DNA of 64,000 nucleotides, taken from positions 1 to 64,000 of the forward strand of contig NZ_CANMBB010000009.1 in assembly GCF_947495965.1 (NCBI RefSeq), in the 5' to 3' direction. Shown here in pieces: positions 42,562-53,285 of the stretch. The notes below the pieces were generated by a model. It was not told where the DNA came from. It worked only from the letters and a program-made list of their open reading frames with translations, and did not search any database. The DNA is from an uncultured Maribacter sp. Lineage in GTDB: Bacteria > Bacteroidota > Bacteroidia > Flavobacteriales > Flavobacteriaceae. Every line of letters starts with the position of its first letter. Position 1 is the first letter of the stretch. A program made the translations under genes and the position numbers.

Positions 42562-43281
42562 CTATATTTTGGTGCACACTACTTGATTATTAAACTCTAG
42601 GCTAACCATTGTAAAGTTCTCCAAAGTTTTATCTTTATTAGCCTTGGTATAAAAGGCCTTAAAATTGTTAAATTTTTCTTCCAAATTATCTACTCCACCC
42701 AGACTAACAACAAATTGTTCCATTCTAAATTTTAGTTGATAGTTATTTACATCTTCAATATGAATTCCTATTACATTTTTTCTTAGGAACTCATCTTCAT
42801 TTATGTATTTTAAAATTTCATACACATCTTCTAAACTATCTCCCGATATTTTACCCGTAATAATTGGTACCCTAGCCGAGTGATTTCTGGATAACGGCAT
42901 GCGTTTTCCTTCATCATCTAGATAACAATTTGTATTCCCCGTAATTCTTGCGATTGGCTTTCGTTGAACAATTCTAGACGTAAGCTCCCCATCTACAGTA
43001 AGATACACTTGGGCTTTTTTCACCATGTCATTAGCTTCAATAGCCTTCTCCACAGTATTCAAAGCTAATTTTTCTTTTGAGACGTTTTCAAGGTTCCCGT
43101 AATTTTGTATTAACAATTTATTAACCATGCCTTGCGTAAGGTATAAATTGTCATTTCCAACAAATTCTATATTTACTTTTTTTATATTTTTTTCTCCATT
43201 TCTATGATTAGAAAACGCGTACAAACCTAATAAAACAAGGCTTAAACCAAAAATCTTAATATAATTCCAATTAATTTTCAT
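42562..43281 (-). CDS. ftsQ: cell division protein FtsQ
   Basis: FtsQ is a bitopic divisome protein linking early and late division proteins. The 239-residue product has a short cytoplasmic start, one membrane helix (about 8-24), and a POTRA-type domain beginning KKVNIEFVGNDNLYLTQGMV. It is followed by RKPIARITG and YLDDEGKRMPLSRN, the usual FtsQ beta-domain features. Sequence similarity is low, as is normal for this protein, and context is decisive. It overlaps murC by 11 bases. Confidence 0.9.
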   Translation of the reverse strand: MKINWNYIKIFGLSLVLLGLYAFSNHRNGEKNIKKVNIEFVGNDNLYLTQGMVNKLLIQNYGNLENVSKEKLALNTVEKAIEANDMVKKAQVYLTVDGELTSRIVQRKPIARITGNTNCYLDDEGKRMPLSRNHSARVPIITGKISGDSLEDVYEILKYINEDEFLRKNVIGIHIEDVNNYQLKFRMEQFVVSLGGVDNLEEKFNNFKAFYTKANKDKTLENFTMVSLEFNNQVVCTKI

Positions 43282-44623
43282 AGTATAATTCTTTTTTTAT
43301 TTTTTCTACCTCTAAACCAATATCTCCTGCTCCCATTGTAATTATTATTTCAGGGTTTTGTTGTTTAATTTCTGAAATAATATTTGCTTTATTAATTAAT
43401 TTTTTATTAGGGTTTTTTATTTTATCCAACAGCCATTTTGAAGTAACTCCTTCTATAGGTTTTTCTCTTGCCGGATATATATCTAACAACAAAATACTAT
43501 CAAACTTTGACAGACTTTCTGCAAATTCTTCAATAAAATCTTTAGTCCTTGAAAATAAATGTGGCTGAAAAATAGCTAACACTTTTTTTTCTGGATGCAT
43601 TTCATAAATTGCATCGCAAACTGCATTAATTTCTGTAGGATGATGCGCATAATCATCTACATAAACTAAATTATTGGTTTTAATTTGATAAGAAAACCTA
43701 CGTTGCACGCCCTTAAATGTAGCAAGCGCATTAGCAAGGCGATTGGCAGGGGAACCAGCCTGTATCGCCATTGCAAAAGCAACTAAACCATTTAACAAAT
43801 TATGTCTCCCTGGTTTATTAAAAGTAACTCCCTTTACAACTTCACTAGGAGTTCCCAAATCAAAAATGTAGGCACCATGTTCTATTTTTAAATTTCGAAT
43901 ACAAAAATCCGAATCATCTTCTATTCCATAAGTAATACCATCTATAGGTAAACCTTTACGTACAAACAGCTTCCCATTTGGTTTTATACGTTTTGTAAAT
44001 TCTTTAAATGAATTTTTTAATTCTTCTTCTGTTCCATAAATATCTAAATGATCTGCATCCATAGAGGTTATGCATGCCATACTCGGAGATAATTGTAAAA
44101 AAGAACGATCAAACTCATCGGCCTCTACAACAGAATACTCTGTTCCTTCTAAAAGAAAATTACTATTAAAATCTTCTGATATACCCCCTAAAAAAGCAGT
44201 AATGGGTGTTCCCGTTTCTTTTAACAAATGAGCCAAAATACTCGATGTTGTAGTTTTTCCATGGGTACCAGCAACTGCAAAACAAAAAGTATCCTTAGTA
44301 ATAATTCCCAATACCTCTGAACGTTTTTTTATTGTAAAACCATTATTTAAAAAGTATTGATACTCCCCATGTGTAGTTGGTACAGCAGGAGTATAAACTA
44401 TAAGTGTTTTTTCTACATCTAGGTATTCTGCAGCAATAGTATTTATAGCATCTTCATAATGTATTGCTATTCCAATTCCCCGAAGCTCTTGTGTTAATGG
44501 GGTCTCTGTTTTATCATACCCTGCCACATTTTTATTTATGAATTTAAAATAACGTGCTAGAGCAGACATTCCTATGCCACCTATGCCTATAAAGTAAACG
44601 TTATGTATTTGTTTTAAATTCAT
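43271..44623 (-). CDS. murC: UDP-N-acetylmuramate-L-alanine ligase
   Basis: MurC adds L-alanine to UDP-MurNAc, the first peptide step of peptidoglycan synthesis. The 450-residue protein has the N-terminal FIGIGGIGMSALAR UDP-binding motif (about 11-24), the ATP loop AGTHGKTTTS at 118-127, EADEFDRSFL near 170, and YVDDYAHHPTEI in the C-terminal domain. It lies 1 bp after murG and overlaps ftsQ. Confidence 0.96.
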   Translation of the reverse strand: MNLKQIHNVYFIGIGGIGMSALARYFKFINKNVAGYDKTETPLTQELRGIGIAIHYEDAINTIAAEYLDVEKTLIVYTPAVPTTHGEYQYFLNNGFTIKKRSEVLGIITKDTFCFAVAGTHGKTTTSSILAHLLKETGTPITAFLGGISEDFNSNFLLEGTEYSVVEADEFDRSFLQLSPSMACITSMDADHLDIYGTEEELKNSFKEFTKRIKPNGKLFVRKGLPIDGITYGIEDDSDFCIRNLKIEHGAYIFDLGTPSEVVKGVTFNKPGRHNLLNGLVAFAMAIQAGSPANRLANALATFKGVQRRFSYQIKTNNLVYVDDYAHHPTEINAVCDAIYEMHPEKKVLAIFQPHLFSRTKDFIEEFAESLSKFDSILLLDIYPAREKPIEGVTSKWLLDKIKNPNKKLINKANIISEIKQQNPEIIITMGAGDIGLEVEKIKKELYYEN

Positions 44624-44624
44624 T

Positions 44625-45716
44625 TTATTTTTGCAATAATATTTCTATTTGATCCACTATATCTTTGGTAGCATTTGGCAATGCCATATTCTTTATGTTT
44701 TTAGCAATTTCTTCTTGCTTTTCTTTTGATGTAATTAACCCTGAAAAAGTAGTATCAAAATCAGCCTCTAAATCTTTTTCCTTTACTAGTACAGCAGCAT
44801 TTTTATTCACCAAAGCCATTGCATTTTTTGTTTGATGGTCTTCTGCCACATTTGGCGACGGTATAAAAACCACAGGTTTACCAACAATACTTAACTCGGA
44901 TACAGAACCTGCACCTGCTCTTGAGATAATAACATCTGCACTAGCATAAGCATAATCCATTTTATTTATAAAAGCCATTACTTTTATAGTGTCTGAATTG
45001 TATTTTTTAAACTCCTCATAATATAACTTACCACACTGCCATATAATTTGCAAACCTGCTTCTTTAAAAAAATCTAGTTTTTTCTCTATTAATTGGTTTA
45101 TTCTACGAGCTCCTAAACTACCTCCTAAAACAACTAATGTTTGCTTACTTTCCTTTAACTCAAAAAAACTTAAAGCCTCTTTCTTATCCGTAGCAAGGGT
45201 AATTAAATCTTCACGAACAGGGTTTCCTGTTTTTACAATTTTATGTGCTGGAAAAAATTTATCCATACCATCATAAGCAACACAAATCTTAGCTACAGCA
45301 TCTTTTAAAAGTTTATTTGTAACCCCTGCATAAGAATTTTGCTCCTGCAATAAACAAGGCACTTTTCTCCCTGATGCAATTTTAAGTAACGGTCCACTAG
45401 CAAAGCCCCCAGTACCAATTACGGCGTTAGGTTTAAACTGCGATACTATTTTTCTTGCTCTTAACAAACTGCTTATTAGTTTAAAAGGAAACATTAAATT
45501 CTTTATAGTCAACTTTCGTTGTAATCCTGTAATCCACAAGCCTTCAATTTTATATCCTGCTTGTGGCACTTTCTCCATCTCCATCCTATCTTTTGCCCCA
45601 ACAAAAAGAAACTCTGCATTTGGGTATCTTTTCTTTAACTCATTTGCTATGGCAATAGCCGGATAAATATGCCCACCTGTACCTCCTCCAGAAAGAATAA
45701 ATTTATAATTGTCCAC
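44625..45716 (-). CDS. murG: undecaprenyldiphospho-muramoylpentapeptide N-acetylglucosaminyltransferase
   Basis: MurG converts lipid I to lipid II on the cytoplasmic face of the membrane. The 363 residues show the GT-B pattern [19 protein letters not shown] (7-25), [35 protein letters not shown], and [12 protein letters not shown] with [13 protein letters not shown]. The start codon is GTG at 45716, inside the ftsW 3' end (14-base overlap). No ATG fits the conserved N-terminus, so the GTG is well supported. Confidence 0.96.
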   Translation of the reverse strand: MDNYKFILSGGGTGGHIYPAIAIANELKKRYPNAEFLFVGAKDRMEMEKVPQAGYKIEGLWITGLQRKLTIKNLMFPFKLISSLLRARKIVSQFKPNAVIGTGGFASGPLLKIASGRKVPCLLQEQNSYAGVTNKLLKDAVAKICVAYDGMDKFFPAHKIVKTGNPVREDLITLATDKKEALSFFELKESKQTLVVLGGSLGARRINQLIEKKLDFFKEAGLQIIWQCGKLYYEEFKKYNSDTIKVMAFINKMDYAYASADVIISRAGAGSVSELSIVGKPVVFIPSPNVAEDHQTKNAMALVNKNAAVLVKEKDLEADFDTTFSGLITSKEKQEEIAKNIKNMALPNATKDIVDQIEILLQK

Positions 45717-46905
45717 TTAATATCTCTAAAGGGTTAGCTTCATCTATATCTGTACTTATATTCTCTTCTATTTCGGTTTCTTTATTACTAACACTTAATA
45801 TTATTCCTATGGCCAAACAAATCATCCAACTAGAGGTTCCTCCCATACTAACTAATGGTAAATTTTGCCCAGTGACAGGGAATAATTCTACCGCAACAGC
45901 CATGTTAATTAATGCCTGAAAAACAATTGGCAAACCCACTCCTAAAACCAGTAATTTCCCAAATATTGTTGTGCTCCCATTTGCTACTACTATTATTCTA
46001 AAAAGCAGTAATAAATAAAAAAACATCAACACAAAACCTCCTATTAAACCATATTCTTCTACTATAATAGCAAAAATGAAATCGGAAGAACTTTGCGGTA
46101 AGAAATTTTTCTGTACGCTCTTTCCTGCTCCTTTACCAACTATACCTCCTGTTGCTATAGCTATTTTTGCTCTTTCTATTTGGTAATCTGCATCTGTATC
46201 TGCCGGATTTGCAAAGTTATCTACCCTACTCATCCAAGTATCTACTCTATTTGGAAACAAATCTGGAGCTGCCTTCGCTGTAAGAATAAAAATTGCTAAA
46301 AAGGCTATTCCTGTACCTATAATTCCTAACAAATATTTAATAGGATACCCTCCTAAAAAACAAAGCATTAAGACCATAGAAAAAATAATAGCTGCAGTAG
46401 AAAAGTTTGCCGGTAAAATTAACACAACCGTTAAAAAAACTGGAACCCATAAAGGGAGTATACTCTCTGTAAAAGTGACTACTTTATCTTTTATTTTAGT
46501 AAGGTAACGAGCTACATAAATCATTAAAACCACAGCCGCCAAATTGGATGGCTGAAACCCTAAACCTACTAACGGTAAACGAATCCATCTGCTAGCATTT
46601 GTTCCTCCACTTGTTGTTCCTTGTGCCAGTGTAAATACCAATAAAATTAAAACTACAGGCATTGCTATTAAGGACAGCCCTTTAAAAAAATGCGTTGGAA
46701 TTTTATGCACTCCATAAATAATTCCGAAACCTAAAAATAAAAGCAAAGCGTGTTTTACTAAATGCCCCATAGTAGTACCATTACCAACAACATAAACCAA
46801 GTTACTACTAGAGCTATATACTGGTAAAAATGAGAATAGAGCCAAAAGAGCAACAACTGCCCAAATAGCTTTATCTCCACCAATATTTTTAAATAATTTA
46901 AGCAC
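45703..46905 (-). CDS. ftsW: peptidoglycan polymerase FtsW (SEDS family)
   Basis: FtsW is the septal SEDS glycosyltransferase that works with FtsI. The 400-residue polytopic protein begins with [20 protein letters not shown]. It has [19 protein letters not shown], the [22 protein letters not shown] and [15 protein letters not shown] segments, and [13 protein letters not shown] near the C-terminus. These are the SEDS hallmarks. The start is GTG at 46905, 2 bp after murD; no ATG is available near the conserved N-terminus. Confidence 0.95.
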   Translation of the reverse strand: MLKLFKNIGGDKAIWAVVALLALFSFLPVYSSSSNLVYVVGNGTTMGHLVKHALLLFLGFGIIYGVHKIPTHFFKGLSLIAMPVVLILLVFTLAQGTTSGGTNASRWIRLPLVGLGFQPSNLAAVVLMIYVARYLTKIKDKVVTFTESILPLWVPVFLTVVLILPANFSTAAIIFSMVLMLCFLGGYPIKYLLGIIGTGIAFLAIFILTAKAAPDLFPNRVDTWMSRVDNFANPADTDADYQIERAKIAIATGGIVGKGAGKSVQKNFLPQSSSDFIFAIIVEEYGLIGGFVLMFFYLLLLFRIIVVANGSTTIFGKLLVLGVGLPIVFQALINMAVAVELFPVTGQNLPLVSMGGTSSWMICLAIGIILSVSNKETEIEENISTDIDEANPLEILSGQL

Positions 46906-46907
46906 TT

Positions 46908-48242
46908 TTATAAATTTTTAATTGCTGCTTTAAATTGATTTCCTCTGTCTTCGTAATTCTTAAACAAATCGAAGCTTGCACATGCAGGAGACAATAACAC
47001 TGTTTCTCCACGACCAGCTATTTTATATGCCACTTTCACCGCTTCTTCCATAGCATATGTTTCCACCAACAAATCCACAACATTACCAAAGGCATCTATA
47101 ATTTTAGAATTATCCTCTCCTAAACAAATAATTGCCTTTACTTTTTCTCTTACTAAAGGCATTAGTTCTTTATAATTGTTTCCTTTATCTACACCGCCAA
47201 CTATCCAAACCGTAGCCGTTTTCATACTATCCAAAGCATAGTAAGTTGCATTTACATTGGTAGCCTTAGAATCATTTATATACTGTACATGATTAATTTT
47301 TAACACCTTCTCTAAACGATGTTCTGCACCCTGAAAAGCAGCAATACTATTACGTATAGTCTCTTTTCTTATGCTTACCAATTTTGCAGCAGTAGATGCT
47401 GCCATTGTATTTTTAAGATTGTGTTTTCCTTCTAAGGCCAAGGTCTCTGTCGTCATTTCTATAGTGTTATTTTGTGTCTTTATTATTATTTTTTCGTCCT
47501 GAATAAATGCTCCTTCTTCTAATTGTTCTTTTATAGAAAAAGGAATTAATTGAGATTTAACTGGGTTATTCTGCAACCATTGTACTATTACTTCATCATC
47601 TGCATCATAAATTAAATAGTCTTCTGGTTCTTGATTTTTTGCAATACTAAATTTAGAAGCTATATAGTTTTCAAACTTATAATCATACCTATCTAAATGG
47701 TCTGGTGTTATATTCGTTAAAATAGCTATGTGTGGTTTAAAATCCACAATACCATCTAACTGAAAACTACTAATCTCTAAAACATAGTAATCATAGGAAT
47801 TTTCAGAAACCATTTTGGCGTAACTATCACCAATATTACCTGCCATGCCAACATGTAAACCTGCCTCTTTAAAAATATAGTTTGTAAGCATTGTAGTTGT
47901 AGTTTTTCCATTACTACCCGTAATACCAATTATGGTTGCATTGGTATATTTTGATGCAAACTCTATTTCCGAAATAACAGGGATACCACTTGCATGTAGT
48001 TTTTGTATTAAAGCAACTTTGTCTGGTATACCAGGGCTTTTCATTACTACATTAGCATTTAATATTTTAGATTCTGTATGGACCTCTTCTTCCCAATTAA
48101 TCTCAAAATGTTTAAGAACGTTTTTATATTCCTCTTTTATTTTTCCTCTATCGGATACAAAAACTTCATATCCTTCTTTTTTTCCTAGAATTGCAGTTCC
48201 AACACCACTTTCTCCTCCTCCTAGTATTACTAACCTTTGCAT
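46908..48242 (-). CDS. murD: UDP-N-acetylmuramoylalanine-D-glutamate ligase
   Basis: MurD adds D-glutamate to UDP-MurNAc-L-Ala. The 444-residue enzyme has LVILGGGESGVGTAIL at the UDP-binding N-terminus, MKSPGIP near 68, and the ATP loop GITGSNGKTTTT near 110. ITPDHLDRY and the C-terminal INDSKATNVNAT and GGVDKGNNY motifs are also present. It lies 2 bp after mraY. Confidence 0.96.
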   Translation of the reverse strand: MQRLVILGGGESGVGTAILGKKEGYEVFVSDRGKIKEEYKNVLKHFEINWEEEVHTESKILNANVVMKSPGIPDKVALIQKLHASGIPVISEIEFASKYTNATIIGITGSNGKTTTTMLTNYIFKEAGLHVGMAGNIGDSYAKMVSENSYDYYVLEISSFQLDGIVDFKPHIAILTNITPDHLDRYDYKFENYIASKFSIAKNQEPEDYLIYDADDEVIVQWLQNNPVKSQLIPFSIKEQLEEGAFIQDEKIIIKTQNNTIEMTTETLALEGKHNLKNTMAASTAAKLVSIRKETIRNSIAAFQGAEHRLEKVLKINHVQYINDSKATNVNATYYALDSMKTATVWIVGGVDKGNNYKELMPLVREKVKAIICLGEDNSKIIDAFGNVVDLLVETYAMEEAVKVAYKIAGRGETVLLSPACASFDLFKNYEDRGNQFKAAIKNL

Positions 48243-48244
48243 TA

Positions 48245-49465
48245 TTATCTTACTTTAAGCGTAACTATAGTTATAATAGCTAGCAAGATTCCTATAATCC
48301 AAAAGCGAGTTACTATCTTACTCTCGTGATAGCCTTTCTTTTGGTAATGATGATGTAAAGGAGCCATTAAAAAAATACGTTTACCCTCTCCTGTTTTCTT
48401 CTTTGTATATTTAAAATATCCTACTTGTAATATGACTGATATATTCTCTGCAAAGAAAATTCCACATAACACTGGTATTAATAATTCTTTACGTATTACA
48501 ATAGCTATTACCGCAATTACACCTCCTATAGTTAAACTCCCAGTGTCTCCCATAAATACTTGAGCAGGAAATGTATTATACCATAAAAATCCTATTAAAG
48601 CCCCCATAAAAGCGGTTACAAAAACCAATAGTTCGCCTGCTCTTGGGATAAACATTATGTCTAGGTATTCTGAAAAAATATAATTACCAGAAACCCATGT
48701 AAAAACACCTAACGCAAACACTATTATAGCAGAAGTTCCTGCCGCTAAACCATCTATACCATCCGTAAGGTTAGCACCATTAGAAACTGCTGTAACAATT
48801 AAGATTACAATAGGAATGAACAATAACCACGCATATTCTTTAGCCCCGTCTCCCATCCAAGAAATAAAACTACTATAGTCCATTTCATTATTCTTAAAAA
48901 AAGGTACTGTTGTCATGGTAGATTTTATGTCTTGCCCACGAATTTCCTCTACTGTAAAATTTTCAGTAATCATCGTTTTATTATGCTCACGCATAGTCAC
49001 TTCTGGATGAAAATAAAGAGTTGCACCTACTATTAAACCCAAACCAACTTGTCCTAAAATTTTAAAACGTCCTTTTAAACCTTCTTTATCCTTTTTAAAA
49101 ATCTTTATATAATCATCTATAAAACCAATAATACCCATCCAAACTGTGGTTACTAGCAATAAAATAATATAGATGTTATTTAATTTTGCAAATAACAATA
49201 CAGGAATAAGAGTTGCCATAATTATTATAAGCCCTCCCATGGTTGGTGTTCCTGCTTTTTGCTTTTGCCCGTCTAAACCTAAATCTCTAACCGTTTCTCC
49301 TATTTGCTGTTTTTGCAAAAACACTATTACGCGTTTTCCGTAAACGGTAGCAATAATTAAAGAAAAAAGAATAGCCATTGCAGCACGAAACGTAGTAAAC
49401 TGGAACAAACTTGCTCCAGGAAATTGGTATTGTTTCTCTAAATATTCAAATAAATAATACAGCAT
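48245..49465 (-). CDS. mraY: phospho-N-acetylmuramoyl-pentapeptide transferase
   Basis: MraY makes lipid I by transferring phospho-MurNAc-pentapeptide to undecaprenyl phosphate. The 406-residue membrane protein has [10 protein letters not shown], the catalytic aspartates in [28 protein letters not shown], and the HHHYQKKG signature near the C-terminus. It is about 45 residues longer than the E. coli enzyme. The extra length is a hydrophilic loop (about 155-205) after the DDYIK region. It lies 15 bp after murE. Confidence 0.96.
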   Translation of the reverse strand: MLYYLFEYLEKQYQFPGASLFQFTTFRAAMAILFSLIIATVYGKRVIVFLQKQQIGETVRDLGLDGQKQKAGTPTMGGLIIIMATLIPVLLFAKLNNIYIILLLVTTVWMGIIGFIDDYIKIFKKDKEGLKGRFKILGQVGLGLIVGATLYFHPEVTMREHNKTMITENFTVEEIRGQDIKSTMTTVPFFKNNEMDYSSFISWMGDGAKEYAWLLFIPIVILIVTAVSNGANLTDGIDGLAAGTSAIIVFALGVFTWVSGNYIFSEYLDIMFIPRAGELLVFVTAFMGALIGFLWYNTFPAQVFMGDTGSLTIGGVIAVIAIVIRKELLIPVLCGIFFAENISVILQVGYFKYTKKKTGEGKRIFLMAPLHHHYQKKGYHESKIVTRFWIIGILLAIITIVTLKVR

Positions 49466-49480
49466 TGCTCTCTTTTTATC

Positions 49481-50944
49481 TTATTTGTTTAGGTCTGCTA
49501 AAAGCTCTTTCACTATTTTAAAATCATCAAAATCTACCCTTTTTCCATTGGTTTCCTGATATGTTTCGTGCCCCTTGCCTGCCACCAAAATAATATCATT
49601 AGCTTGTGCAAACTGGCAAGCTGTTTTTATAGCTTGTTTACGATTTTCTATAGAAAGGATTTTTCTGAAATTTTGAGGTTCCACACCTGCTTCCATTTCT
49701 TCAATTATAATACTAGCTACTTCTGTTCTAGGATTATCGGATGTAAAAATGGCTTTATTACTCATCTCGGAAGCAATATTACCCATTACCGGACGCTTAG
49801 ACTTGTCTCTATCGCCACCACACCCCACAACGGTGATGACGTTTTCATTTCCAGTCCTCAATGTATTGATTGTCTCAAGTACATTTTTCAAGGCGTCCGG
49901 CGTATGGGCATAATCAACTATTGCCGTAATTTTTTCTTTAGATATATAATATTGAAACCTACCATCTACATTATCTAACTCACTCAATAAGCGTAAGGTC
50001 TCCAGATTCTCTAATCCCAACAATTCCGCCGCAGCAAATATTGCAAGCATATTATAGGCATTAAAATGACCTATTAATTTAGTCCACAACTCCTGATCAT
50101 TTACCTTAAGTAACTGGCCATCAAATCTATTTTCTAATATTTGTGCCCTATAATCTGCATAAGATTTTAAGGCATACGTATATTTTTTTGCTTTGGTATT
50201 CTGGAGCATCACCTCCCCATTCTTATCATCTAGATTGGTAAGTGCAAATGCCTTTTTACTTAAGTTATCAAACAATACTTTTTTAGTATCTCTGTACTCT
50301 GCAAAAGTTTTATGATAATCTAAGTGATCATGTGAAAGATTGGTAAAAATTGCACCCTCAAAAACAAGCCCTTCTGTTCTTTTTTGATGAATACCGTGCG
50401 AACTTACTTCCATAAAACAATACTCCACCCCAGCAATATTCATTAATTTTAGATACTTATTTATAGTTAAAGCATCTGGCGTAGTATGCGTAGCAGGAAA
50501 CTCTTTATTATCTACAACTATTTTTATAGTAGATATTAAACCCACCTTAAACCCTGCTTTTGTAAATAATTGATATAATAAACTACTAATAGTAGTTTTA
50601 CCATTTGTTCCTGTAATACCTACTAATTTTAAGTTTTTTGATGGCGTATCATAAAAATTAGAAGCCATAATTGCCAAAGCACTATTTCCGTTACCTACTT
50701 CTACATAGGTTACTCCATTTACCAAAACTTCTGGCAATGTTTCACAAACTATAGCTTTAGCACCAGAATTAATAGCAGTTTCTATATACTTATGACCATC
50801 TGTAATGGTTCCTTTAATAGCCACAAATACATCATCTAAACTTACATTTCTAGAATCAAAACATACAGCATTAACCAAACAATTAGTGTCTCCACTAACT
50901 GCCGATAGGCTTACCCCAAATAATATGTCTTTAAGTAATTTCAT
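49481..50944 (-). CDS. murE: UDP-MurNAc-L-Ala-D-Glu:meso-diaminopimelate ligase
   Basis: MurE adds the third residue of the stem peptide. The 487-residue protein has SRNVSLDDVFVAIKG at the N-terminus, the ATP loop GITGTNGKTTISS near 108, THTTPDALTI and DYAHTPDALKN. TSDNPRTE contains the DNPR motif that selects meso-diaminopimelate over lysine, as expected for a Gram-negative cell wall. It overlaps ftsI by 4 bases (ATGA). Confidence 0.96.
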   Translation of the reverse strand: MKLLKDILFGVSLSAVSGDTNCLVNAVCFDSRNVSLDDVFVAIKGTITDGHKYIETAINSGAKAIVCETLPEVLVNGVTYVEVGNGNSALAIMASNFYDTPSKNLKLVGITGTNGKTTISSLLYQLFTKAGFKVGLISTIKIVVDNKEFPATHTTPDALTINKYLKLMNIAGVEYCFMEVSSHGIHQKRTEGLVFEGAIFTNLSHDHLDYHKTFAEYRDTKKVLFDNLSKKAFALTNLDDKNGEVMLQNTKAKKYTYALKSYADYRAQILENRFDGQLLKVNDQELWTKLIGHFNAYNMLAIFAAAELLGLENLETLRLLSELDNVDGRFQYYISKEKITAIVDYAHTPDALKNVLETINTLRTGNENVITVVGCGGDRDKSKRPVMGNIASEMSNKAIFTSDNPRTEVASIIIEEMEAGVEPQNFRKILSIENRKQAIKTACQFAQANDIILVAGKGHETYQETNGKRVDFDDFKIVKELLADLNK

Positions 50945-52950
50945 GAAAGTACTAGTACTATTTTATTTTTTACTTTACTTATTTCTGTTCCTTTAGATAC
51001 CGACTGCTTTTTTACTTTTCCGTTTCCTTTTACCTCTACATTAAGTCCTAGGTTTTCAAGTATAGCAATAGCATCCATACCACACATACCTTTTACATTT
51101 GGCACTGTTGTTTGTTTTTTTTGCACTTGCGCATAATATTTTTGATAAGAAGAATCTAAATTTTTATTCTTAACATCTTTCATATTAATCTCATCTACCA
51201 AAGGAGATGTAGCGTAAACTTTTTGTGCTACAGACTTAAATACTGGCCCAGAAACATCTGCACCATAATAACCTACACTTTTATCTGGTTCATGAATAAC
51301 TACTATACAAGAATACTTAGGATTATCCGCAGGAAAGTAACCTGCAAAAGTGGATATATACTTTAATTTATCTGGGTCTTTAGAAACATAGTCTTTTTGA
51401 CAAGTTCCTGTTTTTCCTGCCATAGAAAAATTAGGAGAATACAACCCGTGCCCTGTTCCATGCTTCTTTTCTACTGTATTTTTTAATAACTGCTTAACTT
51501 TAGATATAGTCTCTTTAGAACATATTGACGGATTAAGAACTTCTTTATCAAAAACCTCTACAGTTCTATTCCATTCTTTTACTTCTTTTATTAATCTTGG
51601 CTTCACCATTTCACCATCATTAGCAATAGCATTATAAAACGCCAAAGTTTGCATTGGTGTTACCGCAACTTCATAACCATAAGCCATTTGCGCCAAAGAA
51701 AGACCTGACCAACCTTTATCTCCTGGATAACGTATAACTGGTTTACCCTCTCCTTTTATAGGCATCCCTAATGTTTTATGTAAACCCATATTCATTAACC
51801 TATTTACATAGCGTTCTGGATTTTCTTTATAACCGTTATGAATCATTTTAGCAAATGCCGTGTTAGAAGAAACTTCAAAAGCTTTAGACATAGTAATTTT
51901 ACCATAACCACCATGCTTAGAATCTCTTACTCTATGCTTATAAATTTTCCAATATCCTTTTTCTGTATCTTTTACAGTACTGGTATCTATGATACCGTCT
52001 TCTAAAGCAGCAACAATATTCATTAACTTAAAAGTAGAACCAGGTTCATGAGATTCTCCTATTGCATAATTAAGACGCTCGTAATATTTACCCTCTTTGG
52101 TTCTTCCTAAATTAGATATTGCTTTTACCTCGCCTGTTTTAGTTTCCATTACAATTACACAACCGTGATCCGCTTTATAATAATCTAGTTGTTTTAATAA
52201 AGCATGATGCGCTATATCTTGTATGTTTACATCTATAGTAGAAATAACATCGTACCCATCTTGTGGCTCTACAATATTATCTGTACCAATAGGCTTCCAT
52301 TGTCCTTTTGCTATTTTTTGTTTTAAACGCTTACCTTCTACTCCTCCTAAATACTGACCAAAAGCTCCTTCTAAACCTACTCTTGTGTAATATCCATTTT
52401 CATCTACGCGTTCATAACCTACACTACGCTCTGCTATTTTACCTAAAGGATGCTCTCTAACTGTTTTTTGCTCCACAATTAACCCCCCTTTATATGGACC
52501 CATTTTTAATAAAGGAAATTCCTTTATTGCCATATAATCTGAATAATCTAGATTTCTTGCCAATAAAGTGTATCTATTTTTGTTTGCCTTAGCCTTACGG
52601 AGTAACTGTTGATAATGTGATGACGTATTTCCTAAAAGTTTTGCCAATGCATTAGATAAAGGTTTTACATTTTCATTAAATGTTTTATCCTTTACAGTAA
52701 CCGCATCAAAACGAATAGTATATCTAGAAACTGATGTAGCCAATAAACTACCATCATCAGAATACAAATTACCACGATTAGGCGCTATAGTAAACATTTT
52801 AGAAGTACGCTTGTCTGCCAAGTCCTTATACTTATCTCCATGCACCATTTGTATACTCACCAGTTTAAACATAACAGCGACAGCAAAAAGGAAAAGCCCT
52901 CCTGCTACAAAGTATAATCTTGTTAATATACTTTTATCTGTTACTGGCAT
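50941..52950 (-). CDS. ftsI: septal penicillin-binding protein (FtsI/PBP3) with a C-terminal PASTA domain
   Basis: This transpeptidase cross-links septal peptidoglycan together with FtsW. The 669 residues comprise one N-terminal membrane helix (about 12-32), a dimerisation domain with APNRGNLYSDDGSLLATS, and the catalytic domain. The active-site motifs are STFK (Ser near 304), SSN (VSSNTAFAK) and KTG (MAGKTGTCQ). The last 55 residues, TVPNVKGMCGMDAIAILENL and onward, are a PASTA domain. This is known for Gram-positive PBP2x and for Bacteroidota FtsI, and E. coli FtsI lacks it. It is coupled to ftsL (1-base overlap) and murE. Confidence 0.95.
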   Translation of the reverse strand: MPVTDKSILTRLYFVAGGLFLFAVAVMFKLVSIQMVHGDKYKDLADKRTSKMFTIAPNRGNLYSDDGSLLATSVSRYTIRFDAVTVKDKTFNENVKPLSNALAKLLGNTSSHYQQLLRKAKANKNRYTLLARNLDYSDYMAIKEFPLLKMGPYKGGLIVEQKTVREHPLGKIAERSVGYERVDENGYYTRVGLEGAFGQYLGGVEGKRLKQKIAKGQWKPIGTDNIVEPQDGYDVISTIDVNIQDIAHHALLKQLDYYKADHGCVIVMETKTGEVKAISNLGRTKEGKYYERLNYAIGESHEPGSTFKLMNIVAALEDGIIDTSTVKDTEKGYWKIYKHRVRDSKHGGYGKITMSKAFEVSSNTAFAKMIHNGYKENPERYVNRLMNMGLHKTLGMPIKGEGKPVIRYPGDKGWSGLSLAQMAYGYEVAVTPMQTLAFYNAIANDGEMVKPRLIKEVKEWNRTVEVFDKEVLNPSICSKETISKVKQLLKNTVEKKHGTGHGLYSPNFSMAGKTGTCQKDYVSKDPDKLKYISTFAGYFPADNPKYSCIVVIHEPDKSVGYYGADVSGPVFKSVAQKVYATSPLVDEINMKDVKNKNLDSSYQKYYAQVQKKQTTVPNVKGMCGMDAIAILENLGLNVEVKGNGKVKKQSVSKGTEISKVKNKIVLVLS

Positions 52951-53285
52951 TATTGTATTTCTGCATTTAAAGATTTAACCATTATTTTTTTTGGAGGTGT
53001 TTCTGAAGGATACAAATCTGCTTCTGCTAACACCTCAGTTATTTTTGATTCCAACTTTAGTCTTTGCACATCAGAACGCACATCCACAAACTCACTTCTT
53101 AGCTCACGTACCTGCTCATTTAATGCTGCAATTTTATGCACCTTAGTATCTGCGCTGTGCGAACTACCAATCATTATTGTTGCCAAAAAAGAAGCAAAAA
53201 TGATAAAGAGCCAATTTTTTGGAGCATCACCACTCACTAAAAACTTACCCTTTAAAATATCCAATATGCCCTTCTTTACTTTCAT
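52950..53285 (-). CDS. ftsL: FtsL-like bitopic division protein
   Basis: The 111-residue product has a cytoplasmic start, one membrane helix (about 25-42, WLFIIFASFLATIMIG) and then a periplasmic coiled coil. The coil has a leucine and valine heptad pattern (IAALNEQVRELRSEFVDVRS). Size, topology and the place between rsmH and ftsI identify it as FtsL, whose sequence is poorly conserved. It should form the FtsQ-FtsL-FtsB-type complex. It overlaps rsmH by 4 bases and ftsI by 1 base. Confidence 0.83.
   Translation of the reverse strand: MKVKKGILDILKGKFLVSGDAPKNWLFIIFASFLATIMIGSSHSADTKVHKIAALNEQVRELRSEFVDVRSDVQRLKLESKITEVLAEADLYPSETPPKKIMVKSLNAEIQ

Noticed and set aside
42557-42577. GTG start for ftsA
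   Set aside because: It lies inside ftsQ; the ATG at 42556 follows the ftsQ stop and gives the conserved N-terminus.
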